A stretch of 64,000 nucleotides of DNA from positions 62,001 to 126,000 of the forward strand of contig CP053168.1 in assembly GCA_014607495.2 (NCBI GenBank), in the 5' to 3' direction. The translations under genes and the position numbers were made by a program. The notes beneath the pieces were generated by a model, which was not told where the DNA came from, searched no databases, and worked only from the letters and a program-made list of their open reading frames with translations. This DNA comes from Carposina sasakii. Lineage: Eukaryota; Arthropoda; Insecta; Lepidoptera; Carposinidae. Below are positions 21,591 to 32,404 of the stretch, piece after piece. Each line of letters starts with the position of its first letter. The stretch's first letter is position 1.

Positions 21591-22029
21591 TATGAAATAC
21601 TTTATTAGGAATCGGCGGCGCCCGGCAACACCTGGAACCAGGAACGGGCCGAAATACCTGGAAGACTTTGAAAGTATTTACGTTGCAAGTATCATAGAGA
21701 TAAATTAAACCTTAGGCTATATCTATTAAGGTGTATAATCGCGCTAACTGGAAGAAAATTCTTTCAAAGTAAAAAAGTCTTTTTGCCAGCGGCATTATAA
21801 CACGCAGCCTTATTGAAATAAGGACTATTTTCTCTGAAATACTTTAGTACCTAGGCATCGACGCCCGGCAACCCGTGGAATACTTGAAAAGGTATTTATT
21901 TAATAAAGGTATTTATTTTGTAGCACGATTATGTTCTTTATGTCTAAGAAAACTAGGATAATATTTCTATAAAAACCTTATTAACAACTTGGTACAGTAC
22001 ATACTTTGTACAGCGGACTCGAAATAGTA
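21591..22029. other. Spacer with a short repeated phrase
   Basis: No gene is supported. CGCCCGGCAACACCTGGAA (about 21609) and CGCCCGGCAACCCGTGGAA (about 21861) form a 250-base-spaced direct repeat, each followed by an AAGGTATTTA-like context. The source element is not recognised. Confidence 0.45.
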
Positions 22030-22480
22030 TGAAGCACGACTATACGTGAGCAAGCTCCTGCTGACAGCGCCAAAGCTGCGGCGCTGGAGTTTAAAAAGTG
22101 TGCAAAAGTAGGCAGTCTAATGGAAATTCTGTGCCCGCTGGTGCTGACGGCGCCGGAGCTGTACCCGATTTGGACCTCCAAAATTGTGCAAAAGTAGGTA
22201 GTCTAAAGGATGTGCTGTGCTCGCTTCTGCTGACGGCGCCGGAGCTGTCCCCGTTTTGGACCTCCAAAAGTGTGCAAAAGTGGGCAGTCTAAAGGATGTG
22301 CTATGCCCGCTTCTGCTGACGTCGCAGGAGTTGTACTCAGTTTGGACCTCCAAGGGTGTGCAAAAGTGGACAGTCTAATAGATGTGCTGTGCCCGCTTCT
22401 GCTGACGACACAGGAGCTGTGCCCGGTATGGACCTCCAAAAGTGTGCAGGAGTAGGAAGTCTCGTGGACGTGCTGTATAC
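22030..22480. repeat. Minisatellite, 86-bp period, about 5.2 copies
   Basis: The marker GTGCAAAAGT or a close variant recurs at 22100, 22186, 22272, 22358 and 22444, exactly 86 bases apart. Each unit also contains TGCTGACGGCGCCGGAGCTG or a variant, and TTTGGACCTCCAAAA. Because 86 is not a multiple of three and stops occur in each frame, protein coding is unlikely. Confidence 0.9.
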
Positions 22481-23400
22481 TGTGATACTCTTTTTTGGTA
22501 CATTCATACATAGGTACATACTGTAATTAAAACTTCCTACAACAATTATGGTACACAAGAGAATGAAGTATTTCGCTGTCCATTCGCTATAATGTTCCTT
22601 ATTACAGTCGCGATAAGGATTAATTTCCTACGTAGTTAAAAAATACTTAAAATATCTGGAAACCTAGTTTTTAGCCCTGGTACGAATTGATGGACGTACT
22701 TTGATGCCCTGGTATGCAAATCGTCAAGTACGACCCATGTCTAGTTTGCGCACACACTTATGCACTATAATATCACCTGCGTACCTGGCCAATCTTCGTA
22801 GAGAATGGTCGCCTTGGCCGAAATACGGTCGGAGAGATCGTACATTTCTATCTTCATAAATGATAACAGGATGGGAGTAGGTCATTAGTAATTGTATGTT
22901 TGAGGTCCCTGGTTACCTGTAAATCATTAAGACTAGTAAAAAGCGTAGTTTAGTAATTAATTTCCAACGTGCAGCTTGTATTGACTTGATTTGATTTATT
23001 ATTGTATTAGAACTTTATTTGGAATTTATCATTTTTGTACGCCCACGGGTAGGACATAGACATACTTTTGCATGTACTTACCAAACACCCTATAAATTAC
23101 CTATGATCCACAAATAAAGAATATTTGATTTGTATGAAACGATCCACTGTTGCCGTATGGCAGAAAGTCGTAAATTATACCTCAAGTTCCAGCTCGAAAA
23201 TATATTTTGAGGCCCCATTTGGATTTGGTTGGCTCATCTTTCGTATATGTACTGGCGTATTTTGCCTGCCTTACGTCCTTTGTAAGGAATCATCATTTCA
23301 TACGAATTTTGTAATACCGGTCTGAGTTATCAAAGTTATTGCCAGAAAAATGTAAATTTTGGCAAATTGTTTCATACCTCTTAAGAGGCTTAATGCTTGC
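22481..23400. other. Spacer with the second half of a lepidopteran-type repeat
   Basis: 22700-22860 includes GCGCACACACTTATGCACTA and TTGGCCGAAATACGGTCGGA. From memory this continues the repeat whose first half lies at 16338-16500. The remainder is AT-rich with no gene I can support. Confidence 0.45.
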
Positions 23401-23572
23401 TGTTAGGTACATCACTACGGGTACCACATCCCTATGTATGTCAAGTGGCGCCATCGCACTCGCGCTTGGCTACTATGTATCTGTGTGATACGCCTGTGTA
23501 TTTTTCTAAAAATAATAAATGCCGTCCTGGAACAAAGAAGCCTTTTAAATACACACCTTCAACTATGAAACA
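23401..23572 (+). repeat. 5' LTR of Gypsy-2
   Basis: It begins TGTTAGGTAC and ends GAAACA, immediately before a primer-binding-site-like TGGTGTCAGAAGTC. An AATAAT-type polyadenylation context lies near the end. No 3' partner LTR is present in the window, so the boundaries rest on TG...CA and the PBS only. Confidence 0.65.
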
Positions 23573-23590
23573 TGGTGTCAGAAGTCTAAG
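23573..23590 (+). other. Primer-binding site of Gypsy-2
   Basis: TGGTGTCAGAAGTCTAAG directly follows the LTR; TGGTGTCAGAAG is a familiar Gypsy-type priming sequence. Confidence 0.6.
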
Positions 23591-23864
23591 AAGAATATAT
23601 GAAGCCCGTTTCGATGTCAGATCAAGAAGATAAAATTGATTTTATAAATGAAATTGTATTAGGCGTTACAATTCGGAAGTTCAAACATTCACTATGGGTG
23701 CGCCCACCACCGGGCCCTACACCCTCCACTGACCCTCGGATCTGATAACTCATAATTGCGACAACAGGCACTTGCACTAACTACAATCGCCATGAGAAAC
23801 CAGACCCGAGCACCTAGCATGCAAGACGATACATTGCACCATTCCGAAATCAAAAACTAGATAA

Positions 23865-23911
23865 ATAATCTACATATGTTTCGCCAACAACCGTGGCATC
23901 CTCAGGATTAT
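23865..23911 (-). ncRNA. Hammerhead ribozyme motif, intact core (copy B, minus strand)
   Basis: Read on the minus strand: stem I AUAAUC/GAUUAU (6 pairs), core CUGAGGA, an extra U, stem II GCCA/UGGC, GAAA, a two-pair stem III around AUAU, and triplet GUA. GUA satisfies the NUH rule. Compared with copy A, stem I is altered on both strands together. Confidence 0.8.
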
Positions 23912-24030
23912 AGAAATTAATAAATTAGTAAACCACTAATTATTATGAACTAGTGGAGGATTATAGAAATTAATAAATTAGTAAACCACTAATTATTATG
24001 AACTAGTGGTTTACTAATTTATTAATTTCT

Positions 24031-24077
24031 ATAATCCTGAGGATGCCACGGTTGTTGGCGAAACATATGTAGATTAT
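24031..24077 (+). ncRNA. Hammerhead ribozyme motif, intact core (copy B, plus strand)
   Basis: Mirror image of the motif at 23865-23911: AUAAUC (24031-24036), CUGAGGA (24037-24043), GAAA (24060-24063), triplet GUA, predicted cut between 24071 and 24072. A full-length transcript would contain one motif and its complement, so hairpin pairing could compete with ribozyme folding. Confidence 0.8.
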
Positions 24078-25544
24078 TTATCTAGTTTTTGATTTCGGAA
24101 TGGTGCAATGTATCGTCTTGCATGCTAGGTGCTCGGGTCTGGTTTCTCATGGCGATTGTAGTTAGTGCAAGTGCCTGTTGTCGCAATTATGAGTTATCAG
24201 ATCCGAGGGTCAGTGGAGGGTGTAGGGCCCGGTGGTGGGCGCATCCATAGTGAAGATAAAATTGAATTTAAGTTAGCCAATGATGTCGCGTAGCCCGCCA
24301 TTGTATACGAGCACGCCGAAAACAGAACAAAAACCTGAATTTGTAAACATTTAGCGAGGTGCGTACCCAAAACACAAATCAAATAAAGAAAACGACAAGG
24401 CACAACTTATTACAATGGCGTCTATTGAGAAGTTGAACACGAAGTGCAACAATATGCCGTATGAGTGGAAAACCTGCAAGCCTAACATGACCTGCTAGAC
24501 ACGATATGATAAACTGATTTATCGACATATAGCCTGTCAAAATACGATAAATATACATAGCCGCAATTATCTACCTTAGAGCTAACCGCCTAGAAGACGA
24601 AGCATATAGCAGGAAAGTCGCTATTCTTTTATAGAATAGAATAGTTTTTATATTTGAAACATACACGGACAGAAACAACGTAGAACAAGACAATAGTAAT
24701 AGGGTAGAAATAGTTACAGATCAAAAGAAGTAGGTAGACAGGTAGAAGCAGCATGTAAAACGGTGTGCCCTATTTGGAGCCCGTCAGTCACGTCCCGTGT
24801 ACGTATACATAACATAACATCGACACAGACGCACTAAATATCTTTTATTCATTTGGCCTAGACCTAGACACAGTAAAATTTCAAGCTCTGTTAGACAAAT
24901 TTGAATAATATTTTATGCCAAAAATTAACATGACAATGGAAAGACATAAACTGTTTAATCGACTACAGGGTCTAGAGGAGTCCATAGACGCATACATCAC
25001 AGAATTAAGAAACCTATGTCAGTCACGTGAATTTGAAAACATACAGGACAATATACTTAGAGATTCAGTGAAAGGAGCGCATTCTGGAAGATCAACCTAA
25101 AACATTAGATGGAGCCGCAGATGTTGCTAAGAGATACGATTCACCAAGACAGCAAGTAAAAGTTTTAAAACAAGCTGCAAATTCTTTTGTTGGAGAAGTT
25201 CATGCAACTACAGGATATTATCGTCAAAGGCAGAGTCAGAGCCATGAAAGAAGAAAGAAGTCGGCACAGGACAAGTCAAGAGCACCATATATAAATCATC
25301 AAAAGTCATCGAGGTAAGTGAAAGGTACAGTGTGTAGAAAAATGTCCGGCAATAGGAGTCAAGTGTCACAAGTGTAAGAAATTTAATCACATTGCAAGTG
25401 TTTGTAGAAACCGACAAGTAAATATAGTTGAAACTGAAGTACCAAATACAAAGTCAGAAAAGCCTTCGCTATTTCTAGGAGTAGTCTCAGTTTAGTGCAT
25501 ACAGTCAAAAAGTCATATTGATAAGTCATGGGACACAAGTTTGT

Positions 25545-26933
25545 TAATTAATGAGAAACAAGTCAGTTTTTTACTTGATACAGGTGCAGACACAAACATT
25601 TAATCACTAGGGACATAGTTCAATCATGAAAAGTCAATTTACACTATCAACATTCAGTGGTGAAATAATAGGACCGACTATAGGACAGGTCAACCTACTT
25701 GTTAGTCTTAATGATAAGTCATACAGTGTAAATTTCCATGTAGTCGATCTAAATGTCAAAATATTTTAGGCAGAGTCATACGCAAGTTGTTAAATCTAAT
25801 AAAAAATATAAACAAAATTACTTTTAGTAAAATGTCAACCAAAGAGACGGCATAGGTCAGAACATAGTGAAAAACATATAATAGATTCAAATTTGTTGAT
25901 TCGAATGTGATTTAATTGAGGGCTTAGGGTGCATAACTAACTTTGAGTGTGAGTTAAAATTAAAGCAAGATGTAATACCAGCAATAGATCCATGTAGGAG
26001 AATTCCTTTTCACTTACAGGAACCTTTAAGAAAGGAACTAAAATTAATGGTAGAAAATGATGTAATTTACAGATTTAACAGATCAGGTTGAAGAACCTAC
26101 GGAGTGGGTAAGTCCAATTGTGTTAACCTAAAAAAAATGGGCAAGTTACGCATTTGCATTGACCCTAGAAAGTTAAACCAGGCTGTTATGAGACCCCATT
26201 TTCAGTTCTCCCTACATTAGATGAATTAAAGTCAGACTTAGCTGGTGCAGAATTTTTTTCTACACTAGATTCCAACAAGGGTTTTTGGATGTTAAAACTT
26301 ACTGAGACATCTTCTGCAACAACAATACAATTATGCACATACTTTACACCATTTGGGCGTTATAGATACAAAAGACTACCATTTGGAATCAATGCAGCCC
26401 CTGAGATCTTTCATATGGAAATGATCAAGCGTTTTGGTGACCTTTCAGGTGTTAAAATATTAATGGATGATTTTATAATTTATGGCAAAACTTCTGTAGA
26501 ACATAATGAGATACTGAAAAAAGTGTTAGCCAGGGCACGAGAAATAAACCTAAGATTCAACAAGGAAAAGTCAGTCATCTGCAAAACTGAGGTAAGGTAT
26601 GATATCTCTAAAGTCGAAGCCATTTGTAAAATGACTAGTCCAACTAATGTCACAGAGTTACAGAGATTTTTAGGCATGGTAAATTACCTAGGTCCATTTC
26701 TTCAAAATTTGTCACACGAAACTGTTAACATGGGGTCATTATTAGCTAAGTATGTTGTTTGGTTATGGTCAGATCATCATGAAGCTGAATTTAATAAAAT
26801 CAAAGCTACGATCAGTTCAGCCCCAGTGTTAACTTATTATGATTCAAAACGGCAGATAATTTTGACCGTCAAAATTAGCTTTAAGTGGAGTCTTAGAACA
26901 GCCAATTGCATATGCATCATGCTCTTTAAATAA
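25545..26933 (+). pseudogene. Gypsy-2 protease and reverse transcriptase, broken
   Basis: The aspartic protease site LLDTGADTNI is visible near 25565-25600. The reverse transcriptase follows: IPFHLQEPLRKELK (about 26000), GKLRICIDPRKLNQ (about 26140), FFSTLDSNKGFW (about 26260), then an open stretch 26289-26933 with PFGINAAPEIF and the catalytic MDDFIIYG. Stops and frameshifts lie between the parts, and a short deletion follows VICKTEVRY (about 26598). Confidence 0.8.
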
Positions 26934-27430
26934 ATGTCGACAAGGTTATCCAAAAATAGAGAAAGAGTTATTAGCAGTCTTGTTTGGCTGTACTAAATTT
27001 CATCAGTATCTTTATGGACAAACAATAACAGTAGAAACTGATCACAAACCGCTTATAAGTCTATTGAAAAAAGCTTTATATATTATAAAATTATTAATAA
27101 AGAAAATGAAAAAATTCTTCACCCGAGTGGGACTCGACCTTTTGCTCTGCGCAGAACTCTCCCATTCCCCCAAGACTACAGCGCATAATGCTTAGACTAC
27201 AGCCTTATGATCTTAATGTAATGTACAAACCAGGTCGTTTCTTATACATAGCAGACACATTGTCAAGATCCCCATTGCCAGAAAATTCATTAACAGATCT
27301 TGGTCATGACATTGATCTGCATGTAAACCTAGTCATGTCTAATTTGTCAGTCAGTAGTGAAAAACTCAAAGAAATTCAAATTAAAACATTACAAGATCCA
27401 GTTTTGAGTCAAATTATTCAATATAAGTAA
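26934..27430 (+). pseudogene. Gypsy-2 RNase H region, split by a SINE-like insertion
   Basis: IEKELLAVLFGCTKFHQYLYG and VETDHKPLISLLKKA (26960-27075) are standard Gypsy RNase H. After a foreign 110-120 base insert, LRLQPYDLNVMYKPGR and the ADTLSRSPL connector resume (27190-27430). Confidence 0.8.
27076..27190 (-). mobile_element. tRNA-derived SINE-like fragment
   Basis: On the minus strand GGTCGAGTCCCACTCGGGTG resembles a tRNA B box and 3' half, followed by an A/T-rich tail (AATTTTTTCATTTTC...). It splits the Gypsy-2 RNase H frame. An A box was not convincingly found, so it may be only a 3' piece. Confidence 0.5.
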
Positions 27431-27790
27431 GTTTGGATGGCCAGAACATAGGAGGTCAATAAGTCAGTCTGACAGACTATATTTTACTTTTAGACAAAAA
27501 ATACATGTCATTGATAACATTGTTTTTAAAAGAAACTCAATAATAAGTCTATTAGAGAATTCATTAGAAAATTAGTTATAGTTGTATTTGTCTAGCAAGA
27601 AAGTCTGTTTATTGGCCTAACATCAGTGTGAGAGTTTTCTAACATATAGAAGAAATAATACTGAAGAGCCTTTTATTAGTCATGCATGAGTATAAGGAAA
27701 TGCCATGGGACAAAGTAGGAGCAAATTTGTTTGACTTTAACAAAAACAAACATTTAATTGTTGACACAAAATGGTTTCAGAAAAAAATAA
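27431..27790 (+). pseudogene. Gypsy-2 integrase remnant
   Basis: LARKSVYWPNIS (about 27595) and PWDKVGANLFDFNKNK (27703-27750) match the zinc-binding tail and the start of the Gypsy integrase core. The catalytic D, D, E region and the 3' LTR are missing; the sequence changes to a LINE at about 27790. Confidence 0.65.
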
Positions 27791-28341
27791 TCAGGCTGTA
27801 GGAAAACTAAAACAATCGTTTGAGATAAACGGTATATTACTAAATGAGAATAAAAGCACTATGTTAAACTACTCGTTTAGAAGGAAAAGTAAAGACGAAG
27901 TAATTAAAGAAGTTACATTTCTGTGATGTACGTTGGATTCTACTCTATCGTTTGACTACCATATTGATAAAATTTGTAACAGACTAGCTAGTGCTAATTA
28001 TGCACTATTCAAATTAAAACCTATTGTCGATAAAAAAAACCCTAATATCAGTCTACTATGCCTACTGCCACTCTATTATTATATATGCAATAACGGTCTC
28101 GGGCAACGCTTCCCAAATTGAGAAAGTTCTAATCTGTCAGAAGAGGTCAATAAGAATTATACATGGCTGCAAAGATTAACTTCAGTTAGAGCGTATTTTA
28201 AGAAAACAAAAATATTGACTGTTGTATCACTGTTTATATTGAACTCTCTTCTGGAAATTCATCTGAACAAGAATGACTACACGAAGAAAATGAATTTTTT
28301 ACAAATACAAACACACCTGTCACAAACATAAGCTGTATATA
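27790..28341 (+). pseudogene. LINE reverse transcriptase C-terminal fragment, part 1 (L2)
   Basis: INGILLNENKSTML, FDYHIDKICNRLASANYALF and a following region, typical of the RT C-terminal part of Jockey-like LINEs. Frameshifts near 27925 and 28030 break it. It is cut by P4 at the TA of 28340-28341 and continues at 30921. Confidence 0.65.
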
Positions 28342-30920
28342 GGGTAAAGGGAGGTATGTTGGTGATATAAGTAATTTGGTGACATTTTTTATACTGGCTA
28401 CCACACAGTTCCCTATGCGAACAGATTCATGAGACAGCGCTAGGTCATTGTTACGAGTGTGAGGAAGATAAATATACATTACGCGCTCCGCTCTAACGTT
28501 CCTATGTTTACTAAACAAACTTTTTTGAGAAGTTGGGACCTGCAGCGCCATTGTTCAATGAATGTCGGCTGCGCTTTCGTATTTTGGATAAAATTAATTT
28601 ATTTAATTAGTATTTCAAAGTAATTCTTATTCAAATTGTTCAATATACCATATATTACTGAATTAAAGCTATAGTGAAGTCGTGTCTGTGTCAAAGTAAG
28701 TATTTTTTCCTTATATTGTAACCGTTGTTTCTTAGTGTTTTCGTCAAAATGTTGGGTATGTTTTTGAATGGTTAACTTTAGATCTATTTTGCGCTTGAAT
28801 TGAAAATTAATTGGAATAGTCAAGTACACACATCGAAAGGTTTCATTTTCAAGTTTAAGTAAAATGGGTTTTCATTTGAATTTAAAGTAATTTTTTTATC
28901 GCCAAATTACCTATACATTTTTTTTATCACCAAATTACCTGTTTCTTAGGTTTGGCAATGGAAGAAAAGAGAAAATATAGGAAATATAACCAGCAACAAC
29001 TTCAAAAAGCTGTCAGTCTTGTTAGAAATGAAGGTAAAACCATATATCAAGCTGCCAAGGACGCAGACGTCCCATGGAGCACCTTGAAACGTTACCTTGG
29101 AAATGAAGAGGATTCGGTAAGAAAAATGGGGAGGCCCTATGCACTGCCTTGCGATCTAGAGCTAAAACTTTACAATTATATTATAGAAATGCAAGAATTG
29201 GGTTTCGGACTGACTGTTTATCAAATTAGAAAATATGCGTATGATCTTGCTGAAGCAGCTGGTCGAACTTTTTGCCATCGGCTAATCGTATTGCAAGTAA
29301 ATGGTGGTGGAATAGTTTTAAGAGCAGGTATAATTTATGTTTACGTGTGCCAGAAAATCTTTCAGCCTACAGGGCTTCTATGGCTAACGAAACAATGGTC
29401 AAAGACTTCTTTTCTAAACTAGATGATGTTCTCACGAAACTCAATATCAAAAATAAATCTCATCTTATCTGGAATTGTGATGAGACTGGATTATCGTATG
29501 TTGTTAAACCATCGAAAGTTGTCACTGGAATTGGTAAGAAATACGTGTACAAAAGATCCTACGCTGAGCGTGGACAAACACAAACAATGATGGCATGTGT
29601 ATGTGCCGATGGAACATGGATTCCCCCGATGATAATCTTTAAAGGTGTTAGATGGAATGATACACTCAAAAATGATGCTCTACCCAACGCTCTTATTAAA
29701 CTATCTCCCAAAGGGTGGATCAATTCCGATTTATTTCTGGAATGGTTAAATTTTTTCATAACTGCCATACCACCTGAACGTCCAGTAGTCCTCTTGATGG
29801 ATTCACATTCTGCACATGTTGGAGCAGAAGTTCTTAAGCTTGCAAAAGAGAACCAAATATATTTATTTACATTCCCAGCTCATTGCACACATCTTTTGCA
29901 GCCTCTTGATGTAGGTCTATTCAAGCCTCTTAAAAGTTACTGGCGCGATAGCATGAATAGATACTTGAACAATAACCCTACAGACGCTCCAAATCGCAGT
30001 AACTTTAATTCCATCTTGAATCCGGCATTTATAACGCATTCACGAAAAAAAATATAGAAAACGCTTTTAAAAAAACTGGCATATGCCCATTAGATGGCAG
30101 TGTTATTGCTGAGGAAGCATTACGACCTTCTGCTTTGACTAACACAGATCCTGCTACAGCTCCAGCTACAGGTCCCGCTACCACGGCTTCAAATAACACA
30201 ACACCTAATAGTTCTTCAGGTCTTCAACGCACGGTGGAACAAATTTTAGAAACACCCAAAGCTTCAAAACGCCCAGAGAAAGTAAGAAAAAGATATTCCA
30301 GTGCCAAATGCTTAATACCGACTAATGCAGATTTAAATGAAAATCAATTACAGGAAAATCTTCAGCCTCAACCTTCGACATCTGGCAAATCTGCCCCAAA
30401 AACAAAAAAAAGCAAAACGCAAGAGATAGAAAATGATTGGGAATGTGGATTGTGTGGAGTCTTGTACTCTACTGATGTGAAAAAAAGAAATGGAGCGAAA
30501 TGGATCCAATGTTCCTATTGTCTGACGCCTTACCATGAAATTTGCGCATCTATCGAAGATGCTGATCCTGAGGAACACCTGTATTATAGATGCGATCGTT
30601 GCCTAGAATAATGTACTAAAGATCATATATATATATTATTTAATTTTCAAGTACAAAATATGTATTTTAGAGTAGTATCACCAAATTACCTACCTACTAT
30701 CACCAATCTACCGAACTCTGTCACCAAGTTACCTTTAACTTCTTGGGAATTTAATAAACATTTTCCTTCCTAAGTATTGAATAATCATTCCGTAAACTGT
30801 ATTAAGTATATAATTCAACTAATAAAGAATGTAAAAAAAAAATTCAGTTCTTGTTTCCTTGTAAAATTACTATAAAACTAGTTTTATAATTTTTTATCAC
30901 CAACATACCTCCCTTTACCC
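28342..30920 (+). mobile_element. pogo/Tigger-like transposon P4, both ends present
   Basis: A 2579-bp element with perfect 26-bp terminal inverted repeats starting GGGTAAAGGGAGGTATGTTG, between TA copies at 28340-28341 and 30921-30922. It splits a LINE. The 5' arm (28342-28951) has no gene. Private motif TCACCAAATTACCT lies at about 28363 (inverted), 28897, 28926 and 30676, with partial copies at 30700-30735. Confidence 0.92.
28958..30611 (+). pseudogene. pogo-like transposase of P4 with C-terminal zinc finger, two frameshifts
   Basis: MEEKRKYRKYNQQQLQKAVS begins an HTH_psq domain, followed by a Tc5-type HTH (broken near 29268 in a T5 run; resumes as SANRIASKWWWNSF). DDE_1 has CDETG, LLMDSHSAH and LLQPLD. 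A second frameshift lies near 30030 in the post-catalytic helix. The tail has an Ala/Thr/Pro repeat (PATAPATGPATT) and a PHD-like finger (CGLCGVLY to CSYCLTPYHEIC to CDRC) whose second pair carries a GAKWIQ insert. Catalytic residues are intact. Confidence 0.85.
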
Positions 30921-31110
30921 TACCAGGAACCCGACTCTACGAGTATAACCTTATAAATAGGGCATTTGTTTAAAGATTGCCATGTACAACAAATTACCTG
31001 CTAAAATTTCACAACTCCCCTTTAATACGTTCAAATATAAAATTATAAAAATTATCGAATTAACTAATATGTATATTTTTAATATTTATTGATCTATAAT
31101 AATTTTATAT
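30921..31110 (+). pseudogene. LINE fragment, part 2 (L2)
   Basis: Immediately right of P4 the sequence reads NPTLRVYNLINRAF, which suits the end of a LINE RT ORF. It is taken as the continuation of the fragment at 27790-28341. The match is short. Confidence 0.4.
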
Positions 31111-31155
31111 TTCAAACTAATATGTAGGTATTAACATTTTTTATTTTTTATTTTG

Positions 31156-31445
31156 ATTGAGGGTATAAAAATGATTTGCATTGGTTTTAGTTGTTAGTTA
31201 GTTGGTTCGGTAGATAGAACTAACATGGAAAACTAATCCTGATGATGCCACGGGTGTTGGCGAAACATATGTCGATTAAAATTTTAATTGATTTTCGGAT
31301 TAGCAGATATGTATTTATGGTTGCATGCTAGGTGCTTGGATCTGGCTTCTCGTTGCGACTGTAGTGTCTTGTGTTCGTGATCATGAGTAGGCAGATCCGA
31401 GAGTCAGCGGAGGGTATAGGGCCCGGTGGCGGGCGATCCCTCAAT
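31156..31445 (+). mobile_element. Hammerhead-ribozyme element, copy E (one arm only)
   Basis: It runs from ATTGAGGG (31156) to CCCTCAAT (31438-31445), with the same left segment as copy C and nearly the same right two thirds as copy A. The left arm and outer block are absent. No target duplication is evident. Confidence 0.75.
31234..31278 (+). ncRNA. Hammerhead ribozyme motif, intact core (copy E)
   Basis: It is identical in every core position to the motif at 3800-3844: UAAUC/GAUUA, CUGAUGA, GCCA/UGGC, GAAA, triplet GUC. The predicted cut is between 31273 and 31274. Confidence 0.8.
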
Positions 31446-32104
31446 AGAAATTATCGAACTTCATCCATTTTATGACATAAATGAATATATGAACTGCTCG
31501 TTTTATGATTTGTAATCAGTAGTAGTCAAAGTTAGTTAATGCTTGACATATTCATTTAATTAAATTGTATAACATATTATAGAATAATGATTGTATATGT
31601 ATTATGACTTACCAAGGTTATGTAATGTAACAAACTGGTGAATAAATGAAATGAAATAAAACCATAGACTTTAACTCTATGTTAATATTTTTTTCCTTTT
31701 TTTCTCGGTACCCGTCTTCAAGATGGCATTATCAAAAAGCAACCTGATTGGTGGAATAAAACATTTGATCACCCGTCTGATTCACTTTATTATAATTTAA
31801 AATATTAATTTAAAAATTAAGTCAATAATTTAATTTAATATTTTAATGACAGAAATTGACGGATAGATCAAGCAACCCGAGTCCCTACAGTAAGTTAAAT
31901 TATTTTTATTGTCATTTAAAGATACCAAAGCTTGAATGCAAGTAGAGCATTTTAATATCTATCAAAGAACTGACGACGAATCCTGCCATATATTCAATTA
32001 TATGTTCGGAAAACTTCGATAGTGACATAGCAACTATATCGAGTTCTAGTTCATCATCATCTTGACTGGTTTGAACGTCGCTGTATTGGAATCCAGGAGT
32101 TGTT
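31446..32104. other. AT-rich spacer, nothing recognised
   Basis: No gene, inverted repeat or motif is supported here beyond AT-rich text and short direct repeats of TTTAATATTTT type near 31820. Confidence 0.5.
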
Positions 32105-32404
32105 TTATTTATGCGTTCTGTAGGTGATGAGTGATGAGCAATTTAAGATGGCTATTTTCTCCAGAGGTACGCAATTTCCAGTTCCAGTATGTCTCAGTTC
32201 TGTATGCACTAATATTTTTTTGTAAATAGTCTCAAATTGTCGAGGTGTAGGATTATCATTACAACCACCGTGGGATCTTATATTACAAAAAAATAGTTCA
32301 ATGTGATCTTGGCTTAATTTGTGAAGAGGAAGGTATTTAATTGGCAATTGTTTATGTTGAAACAAACGCCTTTTATCATTTACGTTTAATGCATGTTTCC
32401 TCAC
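32105..32404 (-). pseudogene. P-element/THAP9-type transposase C-terminal fragment
   Basis: IKYLPLHKLSQDHIELFFCN and GGCNDNPTPRQFETIYKKIL are the signature of the C-terminal part of P-element transposases (LSQDHLE..F and NPT..QF). About 100 residues remain with no catalytic core. No P-element ends were found next to it. Confidence 0.8.

Larger units (their letters stand above)
23640..24254 (-). mobile_element. Hammerhead-ribozyme element, copy B (full palindrome)
   Basis: A 615-bp element is flanked by GATAAAATTGA (23629-23639 and 24255-24265). The arms beginning TTCACTATGG are nearly perfect complements around a centre near 23970-24010. A 53-base segment of the left arm is tandemly duplicated (about 23904-23957 and 23957-24010). 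The outer block (CGGAAGTTCAAAC, 23640-23687) is present on one side only, as in copies A and D. Both strands carry one hammerhead motif. It interrupts Gypsy-2 gag just after the start codon. Confidence 0.87.
23614..25500 (+). pseudogene. Gypsy-2 gag, broken and interrupted
   Basis: The start codon at 23614 is followed within 16 bases by the hammerhead element insertion (23640-24254), then gag continues. A gag-like core is visible at about 24830-25090 (HKLFNRLQGLEESIDAYITE) and a zinc-knuckle-like region (CHKCKKFNHIASVC) near 25360-25400. Many stops and frameshifts are present, and 24500-24830 is unreadable. Confidence 0.7.

Noticed and set aside
22030..22480. CRISPR-like array
   Set aside because: Units are 86 bp of continuous related sequence without unique spacers, and the DNA is eukaryotic.
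22098..22558. Several open frames across the 86-bp repeat
   Set aside because: They follow repeat periodicity in different frames and end within the array; no protein family.
23865..24077. Reading the copy B palindrome as a pre-miRNA
   Set aside because: The foldback is hundreds of bases long and its core positions match hammerhead ribozymes exactly; the mobile-element explanation is stronger.
24197..24403. Minus-strand open frame of 68 codons (MPCRFLYLICVLG)
   Set aside because: It spans the arm of the hammerhead element and Gypsy-2 gag antisense; no domain.
27076..27190. Possible complete tRNA gene
   Set aside because: Only a B-box and 3' half fit; no cloverleaf with an A box could be drawn, so it is listed as a SINE-like fragment.
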